Below, in pieces: positions 9,723 through 21,000 of a stretch of DNA of 64,000 nucleotides. The notes under the pieces were generated by a model. That model worked only from the letters and a program-made list of their open reading frames with translations, was not told where the DNA came from and searched no databases. The stretch is taken from positions 59,811,977-59,875,976 of the forward strand of contig OX424555.1 in NCBI GenBank assembly GCA_949152475.1. The letters are read 5' to 3'. A program made the translations under genes and the position numbers. Position 1 is the stretch's first letter, and each line of letters starts with the position of its first letter. Source of the stretch: Terebella lapidaria. Lineage: Eukaryota; Annelida; Polychaeta; Terebellida; Terebellidae.

Positions 9723-12700
9723 ATAGATGATACTTTATTAATCCCCTTAAGGGAAACTTGATTTACAGACGACACAGAATATGATGGTGGTAAGTGATAC
9801 AAATACAAGACAAGACAATCACACACTGTACATTGACATTATCTGGTTGAAGTTGAATTAAACACACGTATGGAGCTTGGTACAAAGGAGCGGGAGAACC
9901 GGCTTGTGCGGCACCTGAGAGACTTGAGCCTCACCCCAGATCTAAGCTGCTGGTAGTAGAAGTCTAATGGATGTGTTTCGTCACCCATAATGCCATCAAG
10001 TTTGGATTTACATAGCTTATGAAATAGTTGTTGTAACGACATGAAATCATTTCCAGTCATTTTTCCACAGCGCCTGATGACACGGGATATGTTATTGAGA
10101 TCATTTACTGTAGAATTATCATAGTATACAAGGATACCAAAAGTAATAATGCTTTCCACAACCGACTTATAGAATAATTCCATTATTTTGCGACTGACTT
10201 TAAAGTCCTTAATTTTCCGAAGGAAATACACCCGTTCTTGTAGTTTGCTACAGACAACCTTGTTATTTGGTTTCCACGTTAATCTGTCGTCAATCACATT
10301 ACCAAGATATTTATATTCATTTGTTATTTCCACTCGATCATTATTGATAACAATATGTTCCACAGGTCCACTATACTTGGTGAAATTAAATATCAGTTCC
10401 TTTGTTTTTGATACATTCAGTTCGAGATAATTGGATGAGCACCAGTTTGTAAATTCTGAGATACAAGATTTGTAGCTCTCCAAGCTTGAAGGATCTTTTG
10501 ACAGTTTACCAATCAGGGCTGTGTCATCAGCGTACTTGATGATCTCGCAGTTGTGGTGACTGGAGCGGCAATCATTAGTGTATAACGTGAATAAGACCGG
10601 CGAGAGCACACAACCCTGTGGTGCTCCTGTGCTGATGACGAGCTCATCTGACCTCAGTGGCCCCAGGCATACTCGCTGAGGTCTGTTTGTCAGATAGTCC
10701 TCAATCCACAGTATGAGATGTCTGTTCACACCCATGGAGAGCAGTTTGTCCATCAAGATCGCTGGTTGTATGGTGTTGAATGCAGACGAGAAGTCTATCA
10801 TGAGGACCCGGCAGTGGTTTCCAGGAGTATCCAGGTGCTGATACAGTTGATGTACCATCGTAAGAGTAGCATCTGCTACGCCGCGTTTCGCTCGATATGC
10901 GAACTGGAGTTGATCCATGAACGGCTTCACTGCTGGGAGGAGGAATGACACTCTCAAGTACTCTCTCAAAACACTTCATCACCAGCGATGTCAATGCTAC
11001 CGGACGATAGTCGTTGAGGACGGAAGGCTGGGCCCTCTTCGGCAGCGGTCGTATGTTGGAATATTTCCAGAGTGAGGGCACGTGGTGGTGGTTAAGATCC
11101 TGGAAGATGCTACAGAAAACAGGTGCCAGTTCTGATGAACATTCCTTGAGGAGTCGTCCAGAGATCAAATCTGGCCCTGTGGCTTTGTTGGCGCGGGTTT
11201 GTTGTAGTCTGGTCCGCACGTCCTGCACAGTGATATCCAGTTGAGACCGGACAGTGCTGGTATCGATTTGTGTTTGAATGTCTGTGTGGATAGTCGCACG
11301 TTCTGCGCTGAAGTCATGCTTATCAAAGCGCGTGTAAAATGCGTTCAGTTCATTTGCAAACGTCTGGTCCTCGTCCTTTCCAAGTTGGTGTTCAGCCAGT
11401 TTGAAACCAGTGATTTCCCGGAGTGCGCGCCATGTATCCTTTGTTTGACCAGAGTTGAATTTATGTTCCAGTTTTTCACGAAATTTATTTTTATGTTTGT
11501 CAATTTCTGAGGAAAGTGCCTTTTGTGTTTCCTTTAGGTCGCTTAGTTCCTTTAGGCTGCTTTCTTGTTGTTGATAAGCGATTTCAAGTCCTTGGTGACC
11601 CAAGGTTTGTTATTGGGATAGCATTTAACGGATTTCACAGGAATGATCATATCCTGACAAAAGTTAATGTACTCACTTATCACATCAACTTTGTCGTCCA
11701 GATTTGACGTTTGGAACACATCCCAGTCTGTGCAATCGAAACAGGCCTGAAGTTCACTGACGGACTCCGGCGTCCATTGCTTGAAGGTGCGGATGACGGG
11801 TTTGGTTTGCTTCAGAACTGGCTTGTACGTGGGAAGCAGATGCACAACGTTGTGGTCAGACTGACCGAGTGGTGGGCATTGGTAACACTTGTACGCCCCT
11901 GGTACATTACTGTAGCATAGGTCGAGGATACAGTCACCACGCGTTGCACAATCAACGTACTGCACGTAGTTCGGAAGAACGTCGGCCAGTGAGCGTCTGT
12001 TGAAATCCCCGGAGATGATTTTTACTGCATCCGGATGGTCATCCTCCAGTCTGGTAACGCTGTCAGCAATAGACCCAACGGCAGCCTCAGAGTCAGCGTC
12101 CGGTGGGATATATACAGCTAAGAGAAACACTTGCGTGAATTCCCTGGGTAAGTAGAAAGGTCTGACGGCAACAACCAGTATTTCGACGTTGGCGTTACAT
12201 ATTTTCTGTTTAACTGTCCAATTGTTACACCATCTGTTGTTAAGATACAAGCAAACACCACCTCCACACTGTTTCCCGGACGATGCGTTGCGATCAGAGC
12301 GTACGAGTTGGAAACCATCTATCATCACACATCCGTCGTCAATATCGTCTTTTAACCATGTCTCAGTAAAGCACATGACAGAAGCTTCACGAAAATCACT
12401 ATTGTACCTAGTGCATGCTGCTAATTCGTCAGTCTTGTTATTAATTGACCTAACATTGGCCAAGATCATAGACGGCAAAACTCCGCGGTACCAGCGTCTC
12501 CTATACCGGCGTCTCACACCTCCACGCCTCCCACGCTTGCGTGGATTAGCACTGATCTCAGGCGGAGTTGTGTGGCTGTTGACCAGCAGGCTGGCTTTGT
12601 TTCTGAGGCCCAGCAGCTCGTTTCTAGTGTAAACAATGGCGCTGTTACCTCCATTACCGCTCACATATCCATTCAAAACGGTGCATGAGACAAATATCAC

Positions 12701-12845
12701 AAACAGACAACGACCAGTCCCTGTGGGTAGTAGTCCAGGCATCATCACAGATATCCACACACACAAGTCAAGTATCAATAATATCCCAAAACCTGACAAA
12801 AAGACAAAATTAGGTGCACCATGTCGCCTGTTGGTCGCCAGCTGA
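9717..12845 (-). mobile_element. LINE of the Rex1/CR1-L2 type (Jockey superfamily), frameshifted
   Basis: Minus-strand element of ~3.1 kb. Its 3' end is at ~9717, with a (GATA)n tail followed inward by ACTTTATTAATCCC. The coding region reads from ~12,800 down to 9839. An APE-type endonuclease comes first (LANVRSINNK, FTETWL, GDFNRR, GQSDHNVV). Next comes the reverse transcriptase (NDYRPVALTS, TGAPQGCVLSPVLFTLYTND, KYADDTALIG with intact YADD). Two single-base frameshifts break it, near 11,560 (between endonuclease and RT) and near 10,945 (inside the RT), so it is inactive but otherwise well preserved. No ORF1 is seen upstream of the endonuclease and the 5' boundary (~12,845) is approximate. 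It lies antisense, immediately downstream of the transposase-like gene. Confidence 0.9.
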
Positions 12846-13120
12846 GCAGCGCCCTTGAAATCTTGTTAGACTGAAGCAACAAATGTGATCAAAACATATA
12901 ATGTACATATTTGTTAACATGTTTCTGTGATATTGTTTAAAGACCTAGTAGCATGCCGATGAAAGTGCTTTTCATTTGGTCCATTATGAATAGTTGTCTG
13001 TAAATTCGAACGAATTTTACAAATACAATCAATGGGTTTCGAGATATTGAATCAAATAAGCACTCTTTCCGTAAATTGCCGAAAATTTTGATCACGATTT
13101 TAGTATGGGTCACGTGTTTG
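12846..13120. other. Intergenic, nothing recognised
   Basis: AT-rich sequence beyond the LINE 5' end. No open frame with recognisable content. Confidence 0.4.
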
Positions 13121-13412
13121 GTGACGTCAGTTGAGGCAGAATTGAAAGTACATGTAGCCAGCAAGGTAAACTGCATGTCGCATATTCATTCCCGTTGTGT
13201 ATGTTTGACAATTCAAGTGAACGGGTGGGATCGTGGGAATACGACATTTCTTGTCTTGATGCAAGATGTCCAGTATTTGTTGGTTTTCACGTGTTTTCTT
13301 CTCAATCCCATGCATTTTGGAGTGGTTTTCTATCTTTGAGCTGACCGCCCAAATTACGTACTTTACGTTTTTGGCCAGCCATCAAAGCACATTTTGCCTC
13401 AACTGACGTCAC
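13121..13412. mobile_element. MITE-like element, 18 bp perfect terminal inverted repeats
   Basis: GTGACGTCAGTTGAGGCA at 13121-13138 is exactly inverted at 13395-13412. The termini contain a CRE-type TGACGTCA core. The interior has no coding content. Confidence 0.6.
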
Positions 13413-14140
13413 GATTACGGAAACTGCCGAAGCTATTTCTTTCATCGCCATGAGAAGGCGATCGCAATACTGGCTCAATATACTCGATTATATGTCGCTG
13501 TTATTAATTACCAATTAACGCGAACATCTTTTTATCACCAAATGTCAACAATGCCTTTATCTGAACAGGAATAAAACCATATAATGGTACCTTGCTACTA
13601 TGACTTTAATAAAGACTTCTCACAAAACATCATGTTTCTCATTAATCATACTTTGGGAAAAAAATGCTTTTTCAACAAGGAAAACAGCATACAAATGTTC
13701 TTATTTGTTTGCAATAAGATGATGAGGTCAAAGATATGAATTTCATTTGATGCCTAGAAGCATAGTTATACTAGTAGACAACAGTTGTCAACATCACGAT
13801 TGAAATGAGTTCTGAGTAGAGTTTTGAGGATATTGACATATATTTTTGCAGACAAACATTTGACTGTTACTAATTTTAGTAATAATTGATGCCGTGAGTA
13901 TATCATTTACTGAAATGAGTACTTGACCTCAATTACTTAAGTATTATAAATTGCAACAACCAAGCAATATGTCGGCGCCCATGGTTCGAGCAAATTCTCG
14001 CTTAAATAAAACTTTTGTGTTTTGAAAGAAACAGATAGCGTTCCGGAAGGCAGGTTTGTGTAAATTAATTGCCGTTTGTACCACAGATATGCAATATTCA
14101 GTTGAATAGTTCGCTTGAAGTTACTTGACTGAACTAGAGG
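13413..14140. other. Intergenic; short dispersed repeat at ~13,960-14,115
   Basis: 13,968-14,020 resembles 3155-3215, and 14,026-14,115 resembles 7081-7175, so one ~155 base repeat family has a full copy here and partial copies in intron 3 of the upstream gene. Nothing else is recognised. Confidence 0.5.
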
Positions 14141-14149
14141 CAAAAAACG

Positions 14150-15258
14150 GTGTAAACAAGTTTAAAAAAATCAGAGTATAGTGTGATACAGGGACACCTT
14201 TATCTTTCACCCATTCTAAGTACAGATGGTACATTTTTCTGATGTTCAGGTCAGCTCCAAGAAATCGGCGGTTGGTATCTTTCCTTGTGTAGTGTGCTCC
14301 AACTGCTGGGAATGACTCGATATGCTCTTTCACCAGCTTCAGTCGATCAGGTTTTATTCGGTTGTGTGGTTGGTGACGGCCTCGGTTTTCTCTTGATGTG
14401 TAGGTTCCGTGCTCGCTATGATGCAGTGCATGTTCTACGTATATACTTATCCCCGATATCCAGTGTTGCCAGAAAAAACTTCTTGCACACTCTAATTTCC
14501 TTGTTACTGACACTGAATGTGAAGCGCCTCGCCACCATTCTCTTCTTAGGTTCGGGCCCATCCTGACGGGAGTTCATGAGTGTCTTTGTCGATCCCTCCA
14601 TCACTCTGCTGCATATATAATCTTTCTTTCTCTCATATGAGTCCAGCCCCCAGTAAGAATCAAACAGTTCTTGCCGTTCCATTTCGCAGATTTTGTTGGA
14701 GTACTTGTATCTGCAGCTTGCACAGTTTCTCTTCTACAATTTTCCCATTGGATCCTGTGTATTGTTTTCCGGCATCTTTCAATTGCTTGCGTATGGTCTT
14801 CTTCCAATTTTGTGGTTGAGCTTTCACCTTTCTTGTATGTTTTTTCTTTGATGGTGTTTTGAATGCAGCAACTTTTTGCGGCGTCAATTCTTGCTGATCT
14901 ACCTCTGCTCGTGGCGGGGTCCTATCTGCTGGGTCTGGATCATCCCCAGGTCTTGGCGGTATCCTCTCTGTTTGGTCTGGATCATCCCCAGGTCTTGGCG
15001 GTGTCCTCTCTGTTTGGTCTGGATCATCCCCAGGTCTTGGCGGGGTCCTGTTTGTTAGAACTGGATCATCCCCAGGTCTTGGCGGGGTCCTCTCTGCTGG
15101 GTCTGGATCATCCCCAGGTCTTGGCGGGGTCCTCTCTGCTGGGTCTGGATCATCCCCAGGTCTTGGCGGGGTCCTCTTTGTTAGAACTGGATCATCCCCA
15201 TGTCTTGGCGGGGTCCTCTCTGCTGGGTCTGGATCATCCCCAGGTCTTGGCGGGTCCT
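14150..15258 (-). pseudogene. Broken exon of an invertebrate transposon-like protein (CKKFFLATLDI family)
   Basis: On the minus strand, reading from ~15,258 down, a proline-rich repeat region continues in frame into a basic segment (ELTPQKVAAFKTPSKKKHTR, NWKKTIRKQLKDAGKQY). Next come CASCRYKYSNKICEMERQEL, the landmark VCKKFFLATLDIGDKYIR, and LVKEHIESFP..SHYTRKDTNRRFL-type sequence. This block order is common in uncharacterised, multi-copy, transposon-associated proteins of many invertebrates. Single-base frameshifts near 14,728 and ~14,430 break the frame and the 3' end degenerates near 14,150. An in-frame TAA lies just upstream of the repeat. Function unknown; a cysteine cluster (CxxC..C) suggests metal binding. 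Confidence 0.6.
14935..15258 (-). repeat. 42 bp minisatellite, 8 copies, coding for a 14-residue repeat
   Basis: CTGGATCATCCCCAGGTCTT starts at 14,935 and recurs every 42 bases (14,977, 15,019, 15,061 and so on to ~15,229). In the minus-strand coding frame of the adjoining pseudogene each unit reads TPPRPGDDPDPAER or a close variant, with no stops. One base is missing in the last unit (~15,251). Because 42 is a multiple of three, changes in copy number keep the frame. Confidence 0.9.
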
Positions 15259-16400
15259 CGTGGGTCTGTTTTTACCCAAACCAATCAACCTAGGTGCTGC
15301 ACTCCCCCCCCCCCCCACCGGCGGTAATCCTACATATGGGGCATTTAAGCCACAATGACACTTGAACCATTTAAAGAAGATCATGATTGGGGAGACGTAG
15401 GAAAATATAAATACCTACCTGTGCACACAATACTCCATGGTTGAAGGTGGGCAATTGTCCGTTTGTGGCAAACGCACACAGTCATCGAGGATTGTTCTGT
15501 ATCTAGACAACAGCAATCGAGATGTTAAAAAAGCCTGTGCTCTCTCATTTCGTGTTTGAATTTTGCGCATTTCGTGATAGATTGTTCTTCCTGCAGGCAG
15601 ATGCTAAAAACGTACTTTCGAATGTACAAATACGATTGGTTCAATAATGAAGTTATACTTGAATTGGTTGAATAACCTGCACGCATCTGTATATGTATCT
15701 ACACAAGGCTAGTAGGTTACACAGTCATGTACTTCGGTAATCAGTAATAGAACTGTTGTGGCGAGTGCAACGTTTAATGTCATAGCGTGAATTGAAACTT
15801 GAGTGTATTGTAAACCAAACTCGAGATTTATTCTGCATATCTGCGTCTAATATGTGACAGTGGTCATATGTTATTGAATGCATTCACACATATTTGTTAC
15901 TTGAGAACTGTTTCGTAGTTGACTTTGCCCACACTAGTTGTCTTGCGCTTATTTTCGATAGCTCTCAGCTTAATTTTTGTGTGGAATTGAACTTCATTGA
16001 CTATCACTGTTGTGTGTTTCGTCAGTTTGGTGTAGATTAAGTTCGATTTCTCCTGTCGTCATTTGTGGTGCGTTCCAGGATACAGACTTTTTGCTTGACA
16101 TTTCTTGGAATAAAATAGCCCTTCATATGGAATAGAATAGCCTTTGACTGCCTTGTGGTAGGTGTTGATTGCCGATTTGATCGTTCTTGGTGGATTTTCA
16201 ATCGCTCTTACATACACAGATATTTCTGGTGGTCTGTTGTAGTTCTGCAGTGTATCTCAGGGTGTTTGTTCTTGCTGGACATATTTCATAGTTATTGCTC
16301 GCGGGTTCAGAGTTCCTGAACGGTTTCCCTTGTGTTGTTCTTTGAGACTAAAGACAAATTCGGAATTTATGCCCACATAGCCTTTGCATTCACATTTAGA
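15259..16400. other. Region upstream of the BEL/Pao gag; no LTR identified
   Basis: A run of 14 C at ~15,306. The rest is AT-rich with no gene. A 5' LTR and untranslated leader of the BEL element would be expected here, but I found no stretch repeated at 22,840-23,560, so the LTR boundaries are unresolved. Confidence 0.4.
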
Positions 16401-18075
16401 ATGGCTGACTCTGGGGCTGCTCACGATGACCGACTGGAAACCCATGAAGATGTGACATAGGATGAAACTTGGAAGGATGATAAAGAAGATGCTCTGAATC
16501 AGCAATCAAAGGAAATGGATGAAGTTACAGAGCCACAGAAAGTAATAGATGATCACCCTGAGTCAGCACAAGAAGCATCTAAATTGGAAAAGGGGAGAAC
16601 TAGAGCTAACACTACGAAAGGGTCTCAGTATCGACAAGACAGACTCCTGCACCATTTCAAAGCAGCTGTTTCAGCTTGGAGGAAGAAAGCTGCAGCTGTC
16701 GAAAGTCTCGTAACAGACAGCGAAGAAGCTGATCAATTACCCGTGAGTCGAGAGGAGATTGACACATCCATGAAAGCAATATACCGGATTGTTGATGAAC
16801 TGGAATTGGAAGGTGCTGATGACATCATCCGGGAGAGGCTGGAAACCATAGGAGAGAGGCACCATGATTTAGTACATGAGATAAGTCTGAAGATCCGTGA
16901 TCTGGAGACTGAGAGATCAAGTTTCAAGTCCAGATCAAGCACGAAGTCAACACAATCCAGTATCCAAAGTCAGAAGGCGGCCATGGCAGCAAAGGCCACA
17001 AGTTTGAAGGTCCAGCTGGCGAAAGCAAATGAAATCTCGAGGGCTAAGGCTGAACTTGAGAGGATACAAATTAGTAGCGAGCTGGAGGTCACAGAAGCCA
17101 AGCTGCAAATTTTGGAGAAATTCAGCACATCAACACATGACATACCGTCTCAAGGGAAATAAAAACGTCATGAGGAAGCAGGACTAGTGAGATCTACTGC
17201 TAGCATGGATGCTAGCCCAGTCATGGACGACAACTCCAAGAATTCGATGGATGTCATCCACATGTCAAGACTTCCCCTACCCGAACCGGAGGTTTTTGCG
17301 GGAGACCCTCTGAAGTATCCAGCGTGGATATCTGCATTCGAGACCTTGATAGAGAAAAGAAACATTCAGGCAGCGGAGAGGCTTCACTATTTGAAGAAGT
17401 ATGTTGCTGGACCAGCCCGCGACCTGATTGATGGCCTAGGGAAGCGTGATTGGGAAGCGTGATGCTGTTGCCTTGCGAAAGTTTGCTGATTACCTTCTGC
17501 AATGCGCAGTTGCCATGGAGAGTGTTAAAGGCTTGCAAATTCTGGACGATGAAAGGCAGAACCAAATGATGCTGAAGAAGATTCCCGAATGGTTGGTGAC
17601 TAGGTGGGGACGGAAATCAGCAATCTGCCGGTCCGAGAAAGGTTGCTTCCCATCATTCAAGGAATTCAGCACATTCATCTCTAAAGGAGCAGACATCATG
17701 AATGACCCCATAACGTCAGTACAGTCCATCAAAATAACAAGTAAATGCACGACAGAGAAAGACGTGAAATCACCAAGACAATCAGCACGAGTCCTGAAGT
17801 GTTCAGCATCCGAGTCTTCACCTAAGAAGAATAGTAAGCGCATGGCCAAGGGAAACAGCAGGAAGGTAAAGCATCTCACTCATGTCCACTTTGCAAGAGA
17901 GATCATGATCTTGATGTTTGTGGATCATTTCTGAAGAAGACCTTGGATGACCGCCGAACGTTTGTCAAAGAAAAGGAGCTGTGTTACTCTTGTTTCATTC
18001 CCAAACACATCCAGGAATTGCAGGAATCACAAAACTTGCCACGTCTGCCAGAAGAGACACCCAACATCATTGCAT
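16401..18075 (+). pseudogene. BEL/Pao gag region with zinc knuckles
   Basis: The frame starts at ATG 16401, with in-frame stops TAG at 16458 and TAA at 17160. An N-terminal coiled-coil-like stretch (16,600-17,150; many K, E, A) precedes a capsid-like part, with LPLPEPEVFAGDPLKYPAW near 17,270 as in DUF1759-type gag. At 17,439-17,464 a 13-base motif (GGGAAGCGTGATT) is repeated in tandem, the frame shifts by one, and the piece of gag that normally lies between GPARDLI and the ALRKFADYL segment is missing. The nucleocapsid CCHC knuckles (CKRDHDLDVC, CYSC, CHVCQKRHPTSLH) lie at 17,893-18,075, partly in another frame because of paired frameshifts near 17,890 and 18,010. Its role would be particle formation and RNA packaging. 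Confidence 0.75.
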
Positions 18076-21000
18076 GAATATGTCACCACGCCTAAAGTTG
18101 TTATGACGTCAAGAGCAAGCAGGATTGCAGCATCGCCAGACTGCAGTGCCACAACCATTGTGCCGGTGTGGTTATCTCATGTTGATTCGCCTACAAATGA
18201 GATACCTGTATATGCGCTCCTAGACAGTCAATCGGATACAACATTTGTTTCTCCCTCAGCAATGGAGAAGTTGGGCCTCAGTGGTGTGACCACGCACCTG
18301 AAAATGTCCACTATGACTAGCGTGGATGCCCTTGTTCAGAGTGAGCGGTTCACAGGAATACAAGTGCGTGCTCACAGGGGAGGGGTACGGCACCAACTTC
18401 CACCAATCTACACACATAGAGAAATCCCTGCAAAGCGAGAGAGCATTCCAACGCCAGAAATGGCAAGGACTTGGCCACACCTTGTCGGGGTCGCACATGA
18501 ACTTGTTCCACTTGACAGTCGGCCAGTCGGCTTGCTCATTGGATACAACTGCCCTCTGTTGCTGGCACCTAGGGAAGTGTGCCCGGCTCCTGCGGGCTAC
18601 CCTGAAGCACCATATGCCATCAAAACAGCATTGGGATTGAGTCTGGTAGGCAGAATTGATCATGGTCATGAAGATGAGTCGAGGAGCGCTGTCGTCCATG
18701 AATTGACAACTTGCTGCTTCAGGACAAGAACTAGAGAAATAGTGTCACCTATTGAAGTTGCAAAACTCATGGAGCATGACTTCAAGAATGAGGACACAGG
18801 ACAACCACTCTCCATTGAAGATCGACGTTTCCTGTCAACATTGGAGAAGGGAATCAAATGTGTGGAAGGCAGGTATCAAATGCCACTTCCATTCAAGACA
18901 GATACACCTTGTTTACCCAACAACCGATCAGTGTGTGAAAACCGCTGCACACAGCTGAAGGCCCGTCTGAGCAAAGATGCAGTACTCAAGTCGCAGTATG
19001 TGGAAAATATGGCACGAGTGACTACGGGAAGGTCATGCTGAGAAGATCAAAGATCCAGAAGTTGATGTAGATGGAGAATTTGGGTATGGGTATGGTATAT
19101 AACACATCATGGCGTGAGGCAAAAGTCCCCGACCTGAGAAGCTGAGAATCGTGTATGATTGCAGCGCAGCCTACAAGGGCACCTTGTTGAATAAGATACT
19201 TCTTAGTGGCCCGGATCTTACTTGCAACTTGGTAGGCCTGCTGTTTAGATTTCGGAAGGATAACATTGTTCTCCTTTGTGACGTTGAACAAATGTTCCAT
19301 CAATTCCGAGTCAGGCCCGAAGATCGAAGTTTTTTGAGGTTCCTTTGGTGGGAAGATGGTGATCTATGTCGACCTCTAACGACCTACCAGATGACAGTAC
19401 ATCTATTCGGTGCCACTTCATCACCAGGATGCTCCAACTTTGGATTGAAACAGGTGGCAGATGACTATGAATCCCAGTTCGGAACCAAATGTGCGGATTT
19501 TGTACGAGAAGACTTCTACGTTGATGATGGCCTCACCTCTGTTGCAACAGACGAAGAAGCTGTGACGCTGCTCAACAATACTAGAGATCTGGGTGAAGCT
19601 GGTGGACTTCACCTTCACAAAATTGCCTCAAACTCTCGGAAAGTCCTAGAATCTGTGCCAGTGACAGACAGAGCCAAGGTCGTGAAAGATCTGGAACTAC
19701 ATGCCAGTACTCTGCCAGTTGAGAGGGCCCTCGGCATTGAGTGGTGTATGGAAACAGACAATTTCTTATTTCGCACCACTGTTGGCAGCCGCCCCTTGAC
19801 CAAGCGAGCATTCTTGTCAGTGATATGCTCATTGTACGACCCACTTGGATTCGTGTCTCCAGTGATATTTGTGGGCTATAAGATCCTCCAAGAAGTATGT
19901 ATCCTGGGTAACAATTGGGATGATCCAGTTCCAGATCACATTAAGGTCCTTTGGGAACGTTGGCTAGATGACCTCAAATCCTTGGCGGATCTGCGGATTG
20001 CCCGATGCTTCAAACCAGAAGGATTTGGAAGACTTGTGGATGTGGAGTTGCACCACTTTTCCGATGCCAGCTCTGTGGGATATGGCCAGTGTAGCTACCT
20101 TCGCCTTGTTGATGATGGAGGGAAGGTTCACTGTAGCCTGGTGTTTGCGAAGGCCAGAGTGTCCCCACTGAAGCCAGTTACAATACCTAGGATGGAACTA
20201 TCTGCAGCTGTTCTGTCTGCAGTTGTGAGTGAGATGTTGGGAAGGGAGCTGAAGTACAGCCATATGCAACATGTTTACTGGACAGACAGCAAAGTTGTCT
20301 TAGGATATTTGCAAAATGAATCAAGACGTTTCCACATATTTGTGTCGAACAGAGTACAGAAGGTACACAACATCTCAGAAGCAAACCAGTGGCATTACGT
20401 CTCTACTGAAGTGAATCCAGCTGATTTGGCCTCGAGAGGATGTTCAGTGAGAGACCTGAAGGAATCCAGTTGGTTCAGAGGTCCAGAATTCCTTTGGACG
20501 GCGAAGTTGCCCAAACCAAATGACACCGAGACGGAATTAGATGTCAAGGATCCTGAAGTGAAGCAAAAGCAGACCATTTGTCTCACTACCCAGAGTAGCA
20601 GTCTGCAGGAGCCATGGATTAATGTGACAAAGTATTCCTCCTGGTCAAGACTGAGGAGAATCGTGGCATACTGTCTTCACTTCATACAGAACATGAAGAA
20701 AACAGCTGAAAGGAAACAGGGGTCAAAATCTGTTGTGCTTGAGGTTGAAGAACTCAAGAAAGCTGATTCAGTCATCCTAGCAATGTCACAGAAGCAAAGT
20801 TTCTTCAAGGAGTTGAATCAAGACTTGACCTCAAAAGCAAAATCAGAAAACCAGCAGGATTTGAAGGTCACATTGAAGCGTCAGAATTCTGTTTGGAAGC
20901 TCGATCCATATGTGGACGATGAAGGTTTGCTCCGTGCTGGAGGTCGCTTGCGACGAGCCGAATTTGCAGATGGTCTCAAGCATCCTGTCATCATTTCAAG

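Noticed and set aside
14863..15327. Plus-strand frame of LGLDHPQVLAGSSL repeats
   Set aside because: It is the shadow of the 42 bp repeat; the minus-strand frame continues into a recognisable protein while this one does not.
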